Assembly (NCBI GenBank): GCA_033807775.1
Contig: CM066312.1
Coordinates: 25,269,696-25,333,695 of the forward strand
DNA from: Saussurea involucrata
Taxonomy: Eukaryota; Streptophyta; Magnoliopsida; Asterales; Asteraceae
DNA: 64,000 nucleotides
Direction: 5' to 3'
Positions 1 through 11,271 of the stretch are shown here, piece by piece. The translations under genes and the position numbers were made by a program. A model generated the notes under the pieces. The model did no database searches and was not told the DNA's origin. It saw nothing but the letters and a program-made list of their open reading frames with translations. Numbering within the stretch: the first letter of the stretch is position 1; each line of letters begins with the position of its first letter.

Positions 1-55
1 TCCTCACGTTCTCTTAAATTGGTACACTCCTCGTTTGAACCCGCCTCTATATATG

Positions 56-90
<35 letters not shown>

Positions 91-133
91 GAAAGTTCAA
101 ATGTGAACTCAAATTCAATTGTGAACGTGAGGA
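1..133. repeat. TA/GA microsatellite between 11-bp inverted repeats
   Basis: Positions 1-11 (TCCTCACGTTC) are the exact reverse complement of 123-133. Between them is a TA run (about 48-73) followed by a GA run (about 74-91). This suggests the end of a small dispersed repeat such as a MITE or Helitron-type element, but no target duplication or second end can be seen because the window starts here. Confidence 0.45.
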
Positions 134-672
134 CGAATCTTGGCTCTTCCATCTCTATTGATCCAATGACTCATATTAAATAGAGTTTTTAATTGAAATT
201 ATTAATTAAGGTGGGAAGATAATTTAAACTCACGCCTACCATATTTGACTTTTTATTTTCTTTTTTAATTAAAAACTTTTACCCCCTTAAAGTTTAAAAT
301 AAATTATCTTAAAAATTACTAATATTTTAATCAAACAAATTACATCAAAAAACGAGAATTTCGTGCTCTTCGATATGACATCCATCGCGATATAGTTTTT
401 TTTGTTGTTTTAACCGTTTTTACGTGAAATGTCATATATGTGTTATATTCATTATGAATATTTATGTACGTTCAAGTGTTTACAACATCTCTACACCGTA
501 AGTCCGTAACTCGACATCACCTTCTACAACACTTTCTTCAACGTCCTAAGGCATCATGTTCTTCATTATCGTAAACCAACACCCATCGAGATGAATCGGG
601 AACCTATCGAGTTTCGATTGTGAACCGAGGAACGAAAGAGAGTGCGTCACGTCTCCACACCTTCACGGGTCA
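134..672. other. AT-rich non-coding DNA, nothing recognised
   Basis: AT-rich sequence without a convincing reading frame, repeat or RNA gene. The short open frame beginning at 620 runs into the TRIM-like LTR and is not a gene. Confidence 0.5.
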
Positions 673-822
673 TGTAACATCCCAGGGCAACCGTACCAGA
701 TGTTGTCCGCTTTGTCTGCACACCTGGACTCACGGTTTTATAACGCGTCTGATAGGGGAGGTATCAAGTTCCTCTTATAAGGCAACCTTTGTTCCCCTCA
801 CCAACCAATGTGGGATCTTACA
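673..822 (-). repeat. TRIM-like LTR copy A (3' LTR on minus strand)
   Basis: 150-bp TG...CA repeat with about eight substitutions relative to copy B at 891-1040, roughly 95 percent identity by eye. It borders the purine tract at 826-835, as expected of a 3' LTR on the minus strand. Confidence 0.75.
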
Positions 823-875
823 ATGCACCCCCCTTGGGAGCCCAGCGTCCTCGCTAGAACACCAGTCTGGTTCCC

Positions 876-888
876 GGCTCTGATACCA
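876..888 (-). other. primer binding site, initiator-Met tRNA type
   Basis: On the minus strand this reads TGGTATCAGAGCC, the usual plant primer site complementary to initiator methionine tRNA, two bases from LTR copy B. The same 13 bases recur at 1062-1074, two bases before another TGTAACA. Confidence 0.8.
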
Positions 889-890
889 TC

Positions 891-1040
891 TGTAACATCC
901 CAGGCCAACCGTACCAGATATTCTCCGCTTTGTCCGCACACCTGGACTCACGGTTTTAAAACTCGTCTGATATGGGAGGTATCAAGTTCCTCTTATAAGG
1001 CAACCTTTGTTCCCCTCCCCAACCAATGTGGGATCTTACA
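891..1040 (-). repeat. TRIM-like LTR copy B (5' LTR on minus strand)
   Basis: 150-bp TG...CA repeat, the partner of 673-822. It contains the same CTTATAAGG segment and the same TGTGGGATCTTACA end as copy A. Confidence 0.75.
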
Positions 1041-1076
1041 ATCCACCCCCTTGGGGTTCCCGGCTCTGATACCACA

Positions 1077-1560
1077 TGTAACAGTACAACTAAAAGATAA
1101 TACTTGAACAACAAGAAATAAACAACTCGCCGAAACGGCTCTAAAAAATACTATCATGAGCATATAAGTACATCACAGGGTTTGCGGAAACAACCTATTA
1201 CACAGCCGAGATTTCTAAAGAATATGCCTGACATGCTAGACATACCAGCTTCCTTCTAGTCCCAAGCTTCACGCTCGCGCTTTCTCTTTGCCCTTACTAG
1301 AGCCTTCTACTAAGTGCTTATCTGAAAATGGTTTAGTTTTTGGAAATGCAAAGGTTAGACCATGCGGTCTAGTGGGTTCCCTCTAAAATAAACATTTGCA
1401 CCACATAAACATTTTTAACAATTTATAAGCATTTATAAATTCTTCTTATCTTTAAAACATTTAAACATTCACACGCAAGAACTGCCCATGTATATGGCAC
1501 ATTGATGTCACGCACACCCATGACAACATGTCAGTCTCACACTGTCGTATTGGGTCACAC
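1077..1560 (-). repeat. LTR fragment of an unidentified element
   Basis: It starts TGTAACA directly beside a primer binding site (1062-1074), so on the minus strand it is in the position of a 5' LTR end. After seven bases it no longer matches the TRIM LTRs. No gene is visible. A GGTTAGACCATGCGGTCTAG segment near 1351-1370 resembles a stretch of the chromovirus LTR near 21360. SIRE-1 begins immediately after it, so SIRE-1 probably inserted into this LTR. Confidence 0.4.
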
Positions 1561-2544
1561 TGTTCATCTAAACCCTCAGTGATTTGATAATGACTCTGAG
1601 AAACACTTAGTGAAAATTGTAAGTAGACAATATGTATTAGAGTTTCACTATCGCTGATAAGTACTAAGTCTGTATAGTACCACTGATAGGAAACTCTCGC
1701 TCTTTAAATTACACATTCAGCGAACATTGTTCATCAGCAAGCCCTGAGCCTATTCAGCCTTACTGATGATCGCTGATACTTTATGTTGTTTACTTATGAT
1801 CCCTGAAGACAAGTTTCACGTCAACTATGTTCTACACTGGAGTCGAAGATCAAGCCAAATAACCAGCGACAAGTCTACTAATGAACTGATGTGGATATCA
1901 GCGAAGCCAAGACCTCAGCGAAGCCAAGACCTGTCCACTCAACGTCAAGTTTCAAGTAGAAGACTTCAGCGAGCGCTGAACTTTATCATTCGCTGATAAA
2001 GAATCAGTCAGCGAACGCTAATCATAAAGCCTCCTCAATAAGTAACTTTTGTCTTATCCCCTTGCACGCATTCGTACGATCTATCAGAACAGGACATCCC
2101 TTTTGTCCAGAATCGTACAACCAACTCTGATTATACACTGTTCATCATGTGGCCACTGTTTTGTCTACTGAAGTCAAACCATGCAACCAACTAGAGGCTG
2201 CCACGTGTAAAGTTGTACTGTTGTGCATTAAATGCATGCAGTATATAAAGGAACCCCTAGTTCATTTCTTGAACACCTTCGGCCATTCCTTATCTCTGCT
2301 GAAACTGTGTGTTAGAATATTATCCTTAGTATTCTTATTTTCTCTCTATCTTATTTTCTAGTGCAAGAAGTCTTAGTGATTCTCATAGCTTGTTTAGATT
2401 AGGTTTATTCCTTAATCTTGTTCCGCAACAAGTTGTAAATTGTTTGATACATATCAATAAACAATTTAGAAAGGTAAAAATCGTGTGTTTGTATTCAACC
2501 CCCCCCCCCTTCTACAAACTTGTATAACACATTTGGGACCAACA
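1561..2544 (+). repeat. SIRE-1 5' LTR
   Basis: 984 bp, from TGTTCATCTAAACCC (degenerate against TGTTGATCCAAACCC in SIRE-2) to GGGACCAACA. It has a TATA box TATATAAAG at 2242-2250, AATAAA at 2456-2461 and an 11-C tract near 2499-2509. It aligns along its length with the SIRE-2 and SIRE-3 LTRs and shares their repeated CGCTGA/TCAGCG words. Confidence 0.85.
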
Positions 2545-2546
2545 AG

Positions 2547-2558
2547 TGGTATCAGAGC
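2547..2558 (+). other. SIRE-1 primer binding site (initiator-Met tRNA)
   Basis: TGGTATCAGAGC two bases after the LTR end, the same spacing as in SIRE-2. Confidence 0.85.
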
Positions 2559-2628
2559 AGTTTGTTTAATCTCATAAACAAGATCTTGCTTATATTGTAT
2601 TCTTTTCTCTTCCTTGCTATTTTCTAAA

Positions 2629-4999
2629 ATGGCTAACACTACAAACACAAACTATATTGACAATGGTTCTCTTGCAAAACCCCCTAGATTTTTCAGAGAT
2701 AACTTTAATCTATGGAAAAATAGGATGATGCTCTTATTGGAAGGTGTAGATCCTACTATGCCTTATTGCATCGAAAATGGTCCATACATCCCTGTCATGA
2801 TAGACGCTGCAGTTCCAGCTACTGCTACTAGGGCTGCAATCCTTGAAAGAGAAATTCCCAGGGCACCTAACACTTGGACTGATGAAGACAAGAAGAAGGT
2901 GGCCATCGACACTAAGGCCAGATTCATCCTCTCTATGGATCTTCCTGACGAAGTCTACCATTCCGTCATGAACCTGAAAACCTCTAAAGCCATGTGGGAC
3001 ACAATTTGTGTTCAATATGAAGCTACATATGAAGTCCAGGACTCAAGAAAGATCAACCTGGTAAGACAGTACGAAAGCTTCATTTGTGGAAAGAATGACT
3101 CTCTCTCTCTGAAGTTCATCAGCGGTTTAACTGTTTAATCATTGACTTAAAAACCGTTGGTAAGGAATATTATAACTTTGAGATCCTGACAAAGTTTCTA
3201 AAATGTCTTCCTGAAAGCTAGGACAGTTATTCAATGTGTCTCAAGCTCTCAAAGGATCTAAAATCAATGACCCTTTCTACCTTATATGGCACTATGCTCA
3301 ATCATGAGCAGTCGTGTCATCTTAAGAAGAATCTTGTAAAAGATTCCAAAAGCACACATGTTGCTTTACTCTCTTCAGAGGTGGTGCCTACTCAACGATC
3401 TACTGTCACTATCACTGAGTTGGAGTCTAACTCTGATGACTCATCTGAAGCTGATCCTTCAGAAATTGATGAGTCACTGGCCCTCCTGACTAATTCTTTC
3501 AGGAGATTCACCAGAAAGAGTAACTTCAGAAGAAATAAACCTCTTGCACTCACTGACAAGCCAAAATCATCAAACCCTGATGATAAGGCTACTGCTGCCT
3601 GCTTTAACTATGAAAAAGTAGGACACTTTGCTAGTGAATGCAGGTCTAAGAAAGTCTTCAAACCCTCATCTTCTTCCAAGAAATCCTCTAACCCCAGGGC
3701 TAGAGATGTCAAGTACAAGAAGCTGGAAAAAAAAGTATGCAAAGCTGAAAAGCTACAATAAGAAAGGCAAAGGCATGATCGCTGAGGATCATGACTGGGC
3801 TCTTTCTGATGAAGAATCATCTGACTCTGAAGATGATGATGAGGCCAATCTCTGCCTCATGGCCAAAATAGAAGAAGAGGAAGAACAAACTGAAATTCCC
3901 TCTACATCTGCTTCCACCTCTCAGGTATCAACTTCTCTCACTGATATTCAAACTTCAACCCTCAGTGACATCGAAAGACGTCGGACCGTCGATCTTTTGA
4001 CTGTTGATTTATATGATGCCATGAATGGCAAGACCAAAGCTGAAAAACTAAATATCGGTCTTGCTGAACAGTTTAAAAAAGTCACCTAGAAATTCAAAAG
4101 CTTTCTAAAATAGAAGAAAATCTAAAAGATCAGGTCTGTATAAATCAACTCATTCATATCGAGCGATAAAATGTTGTCGAGGCACTAAAAGCTGAAAAGG
4201 CTATTGTTGAAGGATGGTGTAAATCCTCAACAACGATCACTGAGATATTAAGGCCTCAGATTCCCCTGAGTGATAAAAGTGGTCTTGCTTATAAAGATGA
4301 TACTCTAGAACCAACCACTGATCGTTCCATGCTTAAATTTGGAATGTTCGTGTCCTCTATCCCTGACACCTCTTCATCTCAGTGTTCCTCTTCTAAAACT
4401 CCCATCCCTGAGGAAAAACCTACCTTGAACTCCAAAGGTAAAGGTAAGGAAAAAAAATAACCTACCTTGTACCTAAGCTGAACGCTTCTTAGGCTTCAGT
4501 GAATTATCCCTCTACTTCTTAGAACAAGATCCCTGGATTCATTCAGCGATCTACTCCTAGAATCAGAGTGGATATTATTGGTAAGAAATCTGAAGAACTG
4601 ATTGTTCCTCTAATTTCCAATGCCAAAGGTATACTTGGTGCTGGCCCTGCTCATTTAAAATTATCGGCTAAGCATGCAAATGGTCCTAAAGCTACTTTTA
4701 GCTATAGGAAATGTTATCATTGTGGACTTACCGATCATATTGCTAGTTAGTGCCCTACAGCCACCAATGCTGAAAAGTTAGCTAAGGTGAAGATCAATGC
4801 CCCCAACGCAAAGAAGACCAATCTTGGTGGAAATCAGGTTAAGGTAAAACCAACCACCGAGGTTAAGAAATTAACCAAAGTGAAGACTAGTCCTGAAGCT
4901 GAATCTTCAAATGCTGCGAAGATTGTTGAACCTTCCACTGCCTCTACCACTACTGACAAGTGTGGACCCATGGTAAAATAGGTGCCCAAGTCAAACTAA
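2629..4999 (+). pseudogene. SIRE-1 gag, disrupted
   Basis: The start ATG at 2629 matches the SIRE-2 gag start. The N-terminal copia gag domain (UBN2-like; FNLWKNRM, KAMWDTICVQYE) is readable to 3138, where the frame is lost relative to SIRE-2. Later pieces include a damaged first zinc knuckle (CFNYEKVGHFASEC, second Cys now Tyr) near 3600-3641 and the second knuckle (CYHCGLTDHIAS) followed by TAG in place of Lys near 4748. A Trp codon near the end is TAG (4979-4981). The normal gag stop TAA is at 4997-4999. It cannot make Gag. Confidence 0.85.
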
Positions 5000-5010
5000 T
5001 CTTTCTTTGT

Positions 5011-7812
5011 TTGCAGGTCCTAAAGGGTATCTGGTATCTCGATAGCGGATGCTCTAGACATATGACTGGAAAGAAAAACCTGCTCACTGAATATAAGGAA
5101 GAGAGAGGTCCCTTAGTGACCTTCGGTGGAGATGGAAAAGGCTATACCCGAGGGTTTGGTATACTCTCTAATGGTACAACAACCTTCAGAAGAGTCGCAT
5201 ATGTTGAAGGACTGAAGCACAATCTTCTAAGCATGAGTCAGCTGTGTGACAAGGACGACAAAGTGATTTTCACTAAGGAATCCTGCTTTGTTACTAACAA
5301 AAAGGAGAAGATAGCTCTCAGCGGATATCGTTTGGAAAATGTTTATGTTATAAACATGGACTCGACAACCACTGAGAACTCCTATTTTTTCTCAAAAGCC
5401 TCATCTGATGTCAACTGGCTATGGCATAAGAGGCTCTATCATCTCAACTTTAAGACACTAAATACTCATTCTTCAAAAGAGTTGGTCACTGGTCTACCTC
5501 AACATTCATACGCTAAGGAATCTCTATGTTCAGCGTGTGAGAAAAGGAAACAAATCAAGGCAAGCTTCAAGTCTAAGCAAGTTTCCTCAGTGTCATCTCC
5601 TCTTCAACTTCTCCACATGGATTTGTTTGGCCCTGTTAACAAACAATCCCTCGTTGGAAAGAAATATACACTGGTCATAGTTGATGAATTATCTCGCTAT
5701 ACCTGGGTTATGTTTCTCCGTTCTAAGAGTGACACCCCCGAAGAACTCATCGCTTTCGTCAGAAAAATGGAAGTCCTGAACAATATGACCGTTCGCTCAT
5801 TAAGAAGTGATCATGGGACTGAATTCAAAAACAGTTCCCTTGATTCCTTCTTTGAAAGTAAGGGTATTTCTCATAACTTTTCTTCAGTGAGAACACCGCA
5901 ACAAAATGGAGTCGCTGAAAGAAGAAATAGAACGATCATCGAAGCTTCACGATCAATGCTCAGTGATTCTCATCTACCTACTCAGTTCTGGGCAGAAGTT
6001 GTCAACACTGCTTGTTTTCCTCAAAATAGGTCGCTGATAGTCAAAAGATTCAAGAAGCCAGCCTATGAACTTTACTATGGGAGAAAGCCTTTAATTAGCT
6101 TTCTTCAAATCTTTGGTTGTCAGTGTTTCATACTGAACAACAGAGATGCCCTTGGAAAGTTTGATCCTAAGGCTGATGATGGAATCTTTCTTGGATATTC
6201 TTTAGTCTCCAAAGCCTTCAGAGTCTTCAATCGAAGAAGACAAACTGTAGAAGAAACAATCCATGTCACTTTTGACGAATCCCGATCAGCGAACTCTAGA
6301 CCTTCTGCTGATACTGGAGAACTAAATCAATTGATGTTTTCTCATCTTGGTGATTCAGAAGATGCTCCTATCCCTCGAACTCATACTCATACCGCTGAAG
6401 ATGATCATCCTACTATCATCCCAAGCATGCAGACAAGTGAAGCTGAATTCTCATGGGTCTCAGATGTTCCTCTTAACACTATGCCTGCTTCTGAACCTTC
6501 TACCTCAGACATACCATCTACTTCTCAGCAATCAGTGAATGAAATGACAACTGAACCTCTTCCTCTCTTGCCTGGAATACCAGAAGTTGTTGAAGCCTCA
6601 TCTTCAGCTCCTCCAGAAGTTCAGATTGAGTTAGCGACTTATACTCCGGCTCATCGATGGACTATTAATCACGCCATTGATCAAATTCTTGGTGATCCAA
6701 ACGCTGGTGTTCAGACTCGATGAAATGCGGGTAACATTTGTTTATTTGTTAACTTTATTTCTCTGATTGAACCAAAGAAAACAGATGATGCCCTCAGAGA
6801 TCCAAACTGGGTCAGCGCTATGCAAGAAGAGCTGACAGAATTTGAAAGAAACAAAGTTTGGAAGCTCGTTCCAAGACCATCTGACAAGTCAGTGATAGGC
6901 ACTAAATGGGTCTATCGAAACAAGTTGGATGAACATGGAATTGTAACCCGCAACAAGGCTCGTCTTGTTGCTCAGGGATACAGACAAGAGGAAGGCATAG
7001 ATTACGACAAAACATTTGCCCTAGTGGCAAGACTCGAAGCCAATCGTCTATTTCTATCTATGTTGTACACAAAGACTTCAAGGTTTATCAGATGGATGTT
7101 AAATCAGCATTCCTCAATGGAAGGCTGAATGAAAAAGTCTACGTGGAACAACCTCCAGGATTCACTGATCCTAAGCATCCAGGTTATGTATATAAGCTGG
7201 ATAAGGCACTTTACGGCTTAAAACAAGCTCCTCGTGCATGGTATGACACTCTCTCTACTTATCTCCATATTGAAAATTTTGAGCGAGGTAAAATCGATAA
7301 AACTCTATTTTTCAGGAAAGTAAAAGGTCATATCATTCTTGTTCAAATATATGTCGATGATATTATATTTGGTTCTGCTAACCCTGACCTATGTACTTGT
7401 TTTGCTGAAAGAATGAAAGATGAATATAAAATGAGTATGATGGGTGAGCTAACATACTTCCTTGGTCTTTAAATAAAACAAAATGAAAAAGGTACTTTTA
7501 TTCACCAAGGAAAGTATGTTAAAGATATGCTGAAAAAGTTTGATTTAACTCAAAGCATAGCTATGAAAACCCCAATGGCACCGCCGCTGACACTAAACAA
7601 GGATCTTTCAGGAAAACCTGTTAATGTCACAGCATACCGTGGGATGATCGGCTCTCTTCTGTATCTTACAGCTAGCCGTCCTGATATTATGTATGCAACC
7701 TGTTTGTGTGCAAGATATCAAGCTGAACCTAAGGAATCTCATTTGATCGTTGTAAAGCATATTTTTTGATACCTTAAAGGTACTCCTAACCTAGGTCTTT
7801 GGTATCCCAAAG
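5011..7812 (+). pseudogene. SIRE-1 pol, first part (protease, integrase, RT), disrupted
   Basis: Protease motif WYLDSGCSRHMTG comes just after a TTTGCAG acceptor-like junction (5011-5016). Integrase follows with the H-x4-H and C-x2-C zinc finger (C-x2-C intact) and the core to RRNRTIIEAS. An in-frame TGA lies at 6721-6723 in the linker before RT, a frameshift near 7060-7100 and TAA at 7470-7472. RT shows the YVDD box (about 7351-7362) and YGLKQAPRAWY. Sequence stops in the RNase H connection at 7812, where CopB inserted, and continues at 13885. Confidence 0.9.
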
Positions 7813-8140
7813 TGTTAGAGCATTATTGTATTCAAGATTTATTGTAAAGTCTTGTAATTAGTCAAAGCTTGTAAAGTCAAATGTAAAAGTCAAAGTCATG
7901 AAAAGTCAAAGTAGATTAGATTTAATGTTTTGTAATCCTAGGTATAAATAGGATTAGTTAGCTTAGATGTTAAAAAAAAAGTCAAAAGAAAGCAATTGAT
8001 TAGTGATCTTAATTGTAATATTCTAGAGAGAGAAGTGAGAGCATTCTAGAGAGAGAAAGTGCATAATTCCTATGTAAATCTCTATTATGTTCAAGATCAA
8101 TGGATGATTTGATGATTACCTAATAGAAACTGGTTTAACA
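7813..8140 (+). repeat. CopB 5' LTR
   Basis: 328 bp, TGTTAGAGCATT...GGTTTAACA. The partner at 13559-13884 differs by two substitutions and two A residues. TATAAATA lies at 7943-7950. Confidence 0.92.
7860..7950 (+). promoter_or_regulatory. CopB LTR promoter with a W-box-like cluster
   Basis: Four AGTCAA words (7860, 7875, 7888, 7904) lie 33-83 bp upstream of the TATA box at 7943-7950; a fifth is at 7980. On the minus strand each reads TTGACT, the core recognised by WRKY factors. The 3' LTR has the same layout with TATAAATA at 13689-13696. WRKY binding is an inference from the motif alone. Confidence 0.5.
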
Positions 8141-8142
8141 AT

Positions 8143-8154
8143 TGGTATCAGAGC
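8143..8154 (+). other. CopB primer binding site (initiator-Met tRNA)
   Basis: TGGTATCAGAGC two bases after the 5' LTR end. Confidence 0.9.
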
Positions 8155-9674
8155 ATTGGGAGATTGAATTGTGTGCAAATTCGTCCAATTTCTTGAAGAT
8201 TTGAAGATTTTTTGAAGATTTTTAAAGAAAATCTCCATTGTTGAAGAACTTGAAGAACACAAATGGGTTATGCATTTCTTGCTTGTTTTGATTTTGATTG
8301 CAAAGTGTTTCTCCATTGATATAAATCAGTTTTGCATCAAAAGATTTACAAAAACACATCAAGAATTGATCAATTTGAAGATTTTGAATTTTTTTTGTGT
8401 TCTTGAAAAAGTGTGCTGTGAAGTTTTTTAGATTGTGATCTTGCAAAATATTGATGTTTTGATTCGTTTTTGTGCAAAATCCTTTCTAAAAAGTGTTTTT
8501 AGACATGTTTCAATCATAAATTTCAAGTCTTAATTCATAAATTTCACTTTTGAAATTTTTTGATTGAATGTGTTCTTGAGGTGTTCTTGAGAATCTTCAA
8601 AGTGTTCTTGATAAAAAAATTCTAGATCTTGAATTTTGATCTAGAATTTTTAATTGAGATGTTTTAAAATGTGTTTTTGATTTTGTTTGATCTTAAAATT
8701 CAGGTTTAATATTTGTGTGTTGAATTTTATTGGTACAGGTCAACAAAGAAATTATGAAAAGAAGAAAAAGGTGCTGCACATGAGAAGTTCTCACATCAGT
8801 TTTAAAAGTCTACTATTCGCATTCACAAAGAAATCCTACTATGTTTGAATGTGTGATGTGGCAGAAAGAGTGTGTGTTAGTGTGTGCATGGCGTGTATTA
8901 GTATGTGTACAGTGTGAGTGTACTTGGTGTGTACCTTTAAATTCATCAATTCGGAACAGGAACCAAACATCCGAATTCATTAATTCGGAACAGGAACCAA
9001 ACATCCGAATTCATCAATTCGAAACAGAAACAAAGCATACGAATTCATCAATTCGGACCATTCTTGAATCCTTCAGAATTCGAACCCTTCTTGTCCAGAA
9101 TTCGAATCCTACTGAGTCGAAATCATCGGAATTCGGACCACTCAAGGGATTTTCTACTTGATTTCAGTCAATTCGAAGTGTTCTTGATTGTTACAAGTGT
9201 TGAATTCGAACTCTTCTGCATTCGAATTCCTTGAATTCGAACCCTTCTTCATCCGAATTCATTGAATTCGAATCCTTCTTCATCCGAATTCATTGATTTC
9301 GGATCCAACTTCATTCGAATTCATTGATTTCGAATCCTTCTTCATCCAAATTCATTGAATTCGAATCCTTCTTCATCCGAATTCATTGAATTCGAATCCT
9401 TATACATCCGAAATCTTGTGAATTTTTTTTGATTCGACTTGTGTTAACTCATCAGTGTTAAAAAAAAGGATTTTTTGAAAAAAAAATTATTCCGAAATTT
9501 TTTCTATAGTGTATTTCATACACTGTAAGGGCTTTTCAAGAAAAAAATTTATATAAAATTTTTTTAAGAGTGTGCACATAATTCTAACTTCTAAGCGAAG
9601 TTTCTCTTGACGATCACTCTATTAGGTATATTTTTGTTAATATTTTTTGTGTTTCTTTTCAGGTTTTCTTCAAG
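8155..9674 (+). other. CopB leader, non-coding
   Basis: About 1.5 kb between primer site and first ATG, T-rich and without a convincing gene. It contains the GAATTC/TTCGAA repeat block (8938-9412). A hairpin lies near 9505-9527 (AGTGTAT, loop TTC, ATACACT). The short frame at 8841-9161 is a by-product of the repeat. Confidence 0.6.
8938..9412 (+). repeat. CopB leader tandem repeats rich in GAATTC and TTCGAA
   Basis: Two degenerate arrays. Around 8938-9060 a unit of about 35 bp has ATTCATCAATTCGGAACAGG-like sequence. Around 9195-9412 a unit of about 31-32 bp combines TTCGAATCCTTCTTCATCC and GAATTCATTG. The repeated words are self-complementary, so neighbouring units could pair with each other. 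Confidence 0.75.
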
Positions 9675-10649
9675 ATGTCTACTTATACAGAAGATGGGGT
9701 TTTAAGATTGAAGCAAACTATTATAAAGAAGATACCCCCAATTGCAAAAGTTCTGGTTAAATCATCAAATGAAAGTTTGCAACAAACAATTTTGCAACAA
9801 TTTATTATACCAGAAATAACTCCTAAACCACAAGTTTTTGTTAAGTCAAATAATGGAATTTTGCAACAAGTTCTTTTAACAGAAACATCTCCAATATCAC
9901 AAACTCCTATTAAAGACAATGCTTCAAATTCTTCAACTCCTATTTCAAATCCTTCAGTTCCTATTTTAAATAAAGCATTGGAGGAAGAAAATGTTGATCT
10001 GAAAAGACAAATTTTAGACATTTCTTCTTCAAATGATAAACTTACTAAAAGAATAACTGATCTTGAAGTTTATATTGCAGATCTTGAAACAAAGAAAGAC
10101 AACTCAAGTCTGCACGATCAAATCGAAAATCTTCAAGAGAAAGTAACAACTCTTCAAAAAGAAAATGTCGATTTGAAGAGTAGAGAAGAAAAGAGAGTGA
10201 AGTGGAACTTAAAGTTACATACTCAATTAAAAGAAGTTCAAGATAAAGAAAAGAATTTGGACAGTGAAAATGCCGATCTAAAGAGAAAACTGCCTAATTT
10301 TTCTTTTGAAGAAAAGAAAGTTTTTGAAGAAAAGAAAGTACTTGAACTGAAATGCATAAAACTTTCAAAACAAGTTTCTGACTTTGAGAAAGTTTTATTT
10401 CTTGAAAAGGAGAAGTTGGAGAAGGAAAGGGTCGAGTATGAAAAAGAAAGGAAAAGCTTTGAAGCAAAGAATGCGAAACTGTCAAAGAAAATTTCTGATC
10501 TTCAAAAGGACTTAGAAAAGGAAAGGCAAGAGCTAGATAAAGAAAGTCAAGAGCTAGAAAAGATGAAGAAAGCTGACTTTCAGGCTAGGTGCGTTAAAGA
10601 CGAATTTTCTAAAAAAGGAAGATATTTCGGCAGGAAATTCATAAATTGA
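9675..10649 (+). CDS. CopB gag-like coiled-coil protein, N-terminal frame
   Basis: 324 codons from ATG 9675 to TGA 10647-10649. The first 100 residues contain two related segments (LQQTILQQ and LQQVLLTE). From about residue 105 the protein is a long Glu/Lys-rich coiled coil with heptads and direct repeats (FEEKKVFEEKKV). I see no CCHC knuckle. Position after the primer site and similarity of the next frame to CopD Gag support a Gag-derived protein. It overlaps the next frame, which lies at -1, so either a frameshift mutation or recoding separates them. No enzymatic motif is visible. Confidence 0.6.
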   Translation: MSTYTEDGVLRLKQTIIKKIPPIAKVLVKSSNESLQQTILQQFIIPEITPKPQVFVKSNNGILQQVLLTETSPISQTPIKDNASNSSTPISNPSVPILNKALEEENVDLKRQILDISSSNDKLTKRITDLEVYIADLETKKDNSSLHDQIENLQEKVTTLQKENVDLKSREEKRVKWNLKLHTQLKEVQDKEKNLDSENADLKRKLPNFSFEEKKVFEEKKVLELKCIKLSKQVSDFEKVLFLEKEKLEKERVEYEKERKSFEAKNAKLSKKISDLQKDLEKERQELDKESQELEKMKKADFQARCVKDEFSKKGRYFGRKFIN

Positions 10650-11188
10650 CAATGAATTTGGCTGCATTATCGACTGACATCATGAAAGAGAAGAGGGTCA
10701 AGTCTAATATTCAGAAGAAGCTTGATTTGGTGACCAAGGAACGGAATGACTTATCTTACAAAGTGAAGTCATTTAACAAATCCAAATGCTATTCAGAATG
10801 TCTGATTCGTCCTTCTAATCTATTCTATGATCACTCGGTGGATAATTCTTCCAAGTATCAATATGCTGATCTTCCTTCATATAAGAAAGTCAACATGCAA
10901 TGGAGAGTAAAAGGTACGTCTACTGAAAAAGGTGAGCCAAAATCCTCTGTTCCCAACAAGAACACTAATCTGAAAGCTAAATCTTTTGCTAATCCTGATT
11001 CATTCTATTCCGCAAATCATTTAATCAGGTTAGCACAAAAGAATTTTTGTTGTTCTTATTGTGGTACTAATGATTTTATTAAAAATGAGAGTGTTCATTA
11101 TTGGTATGGTACTTATCATTTTCCTTCCTATAGAGCTCCGCTTAACAAGCCAGGACCCAAGACACGTTGGGTACCAAAATCTACTTAA
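10646..11188 (+). CDS. CopB gag-like C-terminal frame with CC-x2-CG motif
   Basis: About 180 codons. After a short coiled-coil start it carries LIRLAQKNFCCSYCGTNDF and ends in TRWVPKST before TAA. CopD Gag has the same layout (LIRFANDELCCFACGWGDF, ending KWVPKSA). Both end where protease would begin, so this is the C-terminal part of a Gag. The Cys-rich motif may bind zinc (inference). In CopB no pol follows; an acceptor-like TTTTTGCATATTTAG follows the stop. Confidence 0.6.
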   Translation: MTMNLAALSTDIMKEKRVKSNIQKKLDLVTKERNDLSYKVKSFNKSKCYSECLIRPSNLFYDHSVDNSSKYQYADLPSYKKVNMQWRVKGTSTEKGEPKSSVPNKNTNLKAKSFANPDSFYSANHLIRLAQKNFCCSYCGTNDFIKNESVHYWYGTYHFPSYRAPLNKPGPKTRWVPKST

Positions 11189-11271
11189 TCTGTTTTTGCA
11201 TATTTAGAAGCAAAGTGTTGAACTCTCGGAAGAAGATTACTTGTACCATTAAGGGGGAGTAAAGAGACATT

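Larger units (their letters stand above)
673..1076 (-). mobile_element. TRIM-like retroelement, tandem LTR-internal-LTR-internal
   Basis: Two 150-bp direct repeats (673-822, 891-1040), each TGTAACAT...TCTTACA on the plus strand, flank a 68-bp internal segment. Read on the minus strand, that segment starts with the initiator-Met tRNA primer site TGGTATCAGAGCC (876-888) and ends in a purine tract (826-835) just before the next LTR. A second shorter internal unit (1041-1076) again has a purine tract and primer site (1062-1074). There is no coding capacity. The size and signals fit a TRIM. The tandem arrangement suggests unequal recombination between LTRs. Confidence 0.75.
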
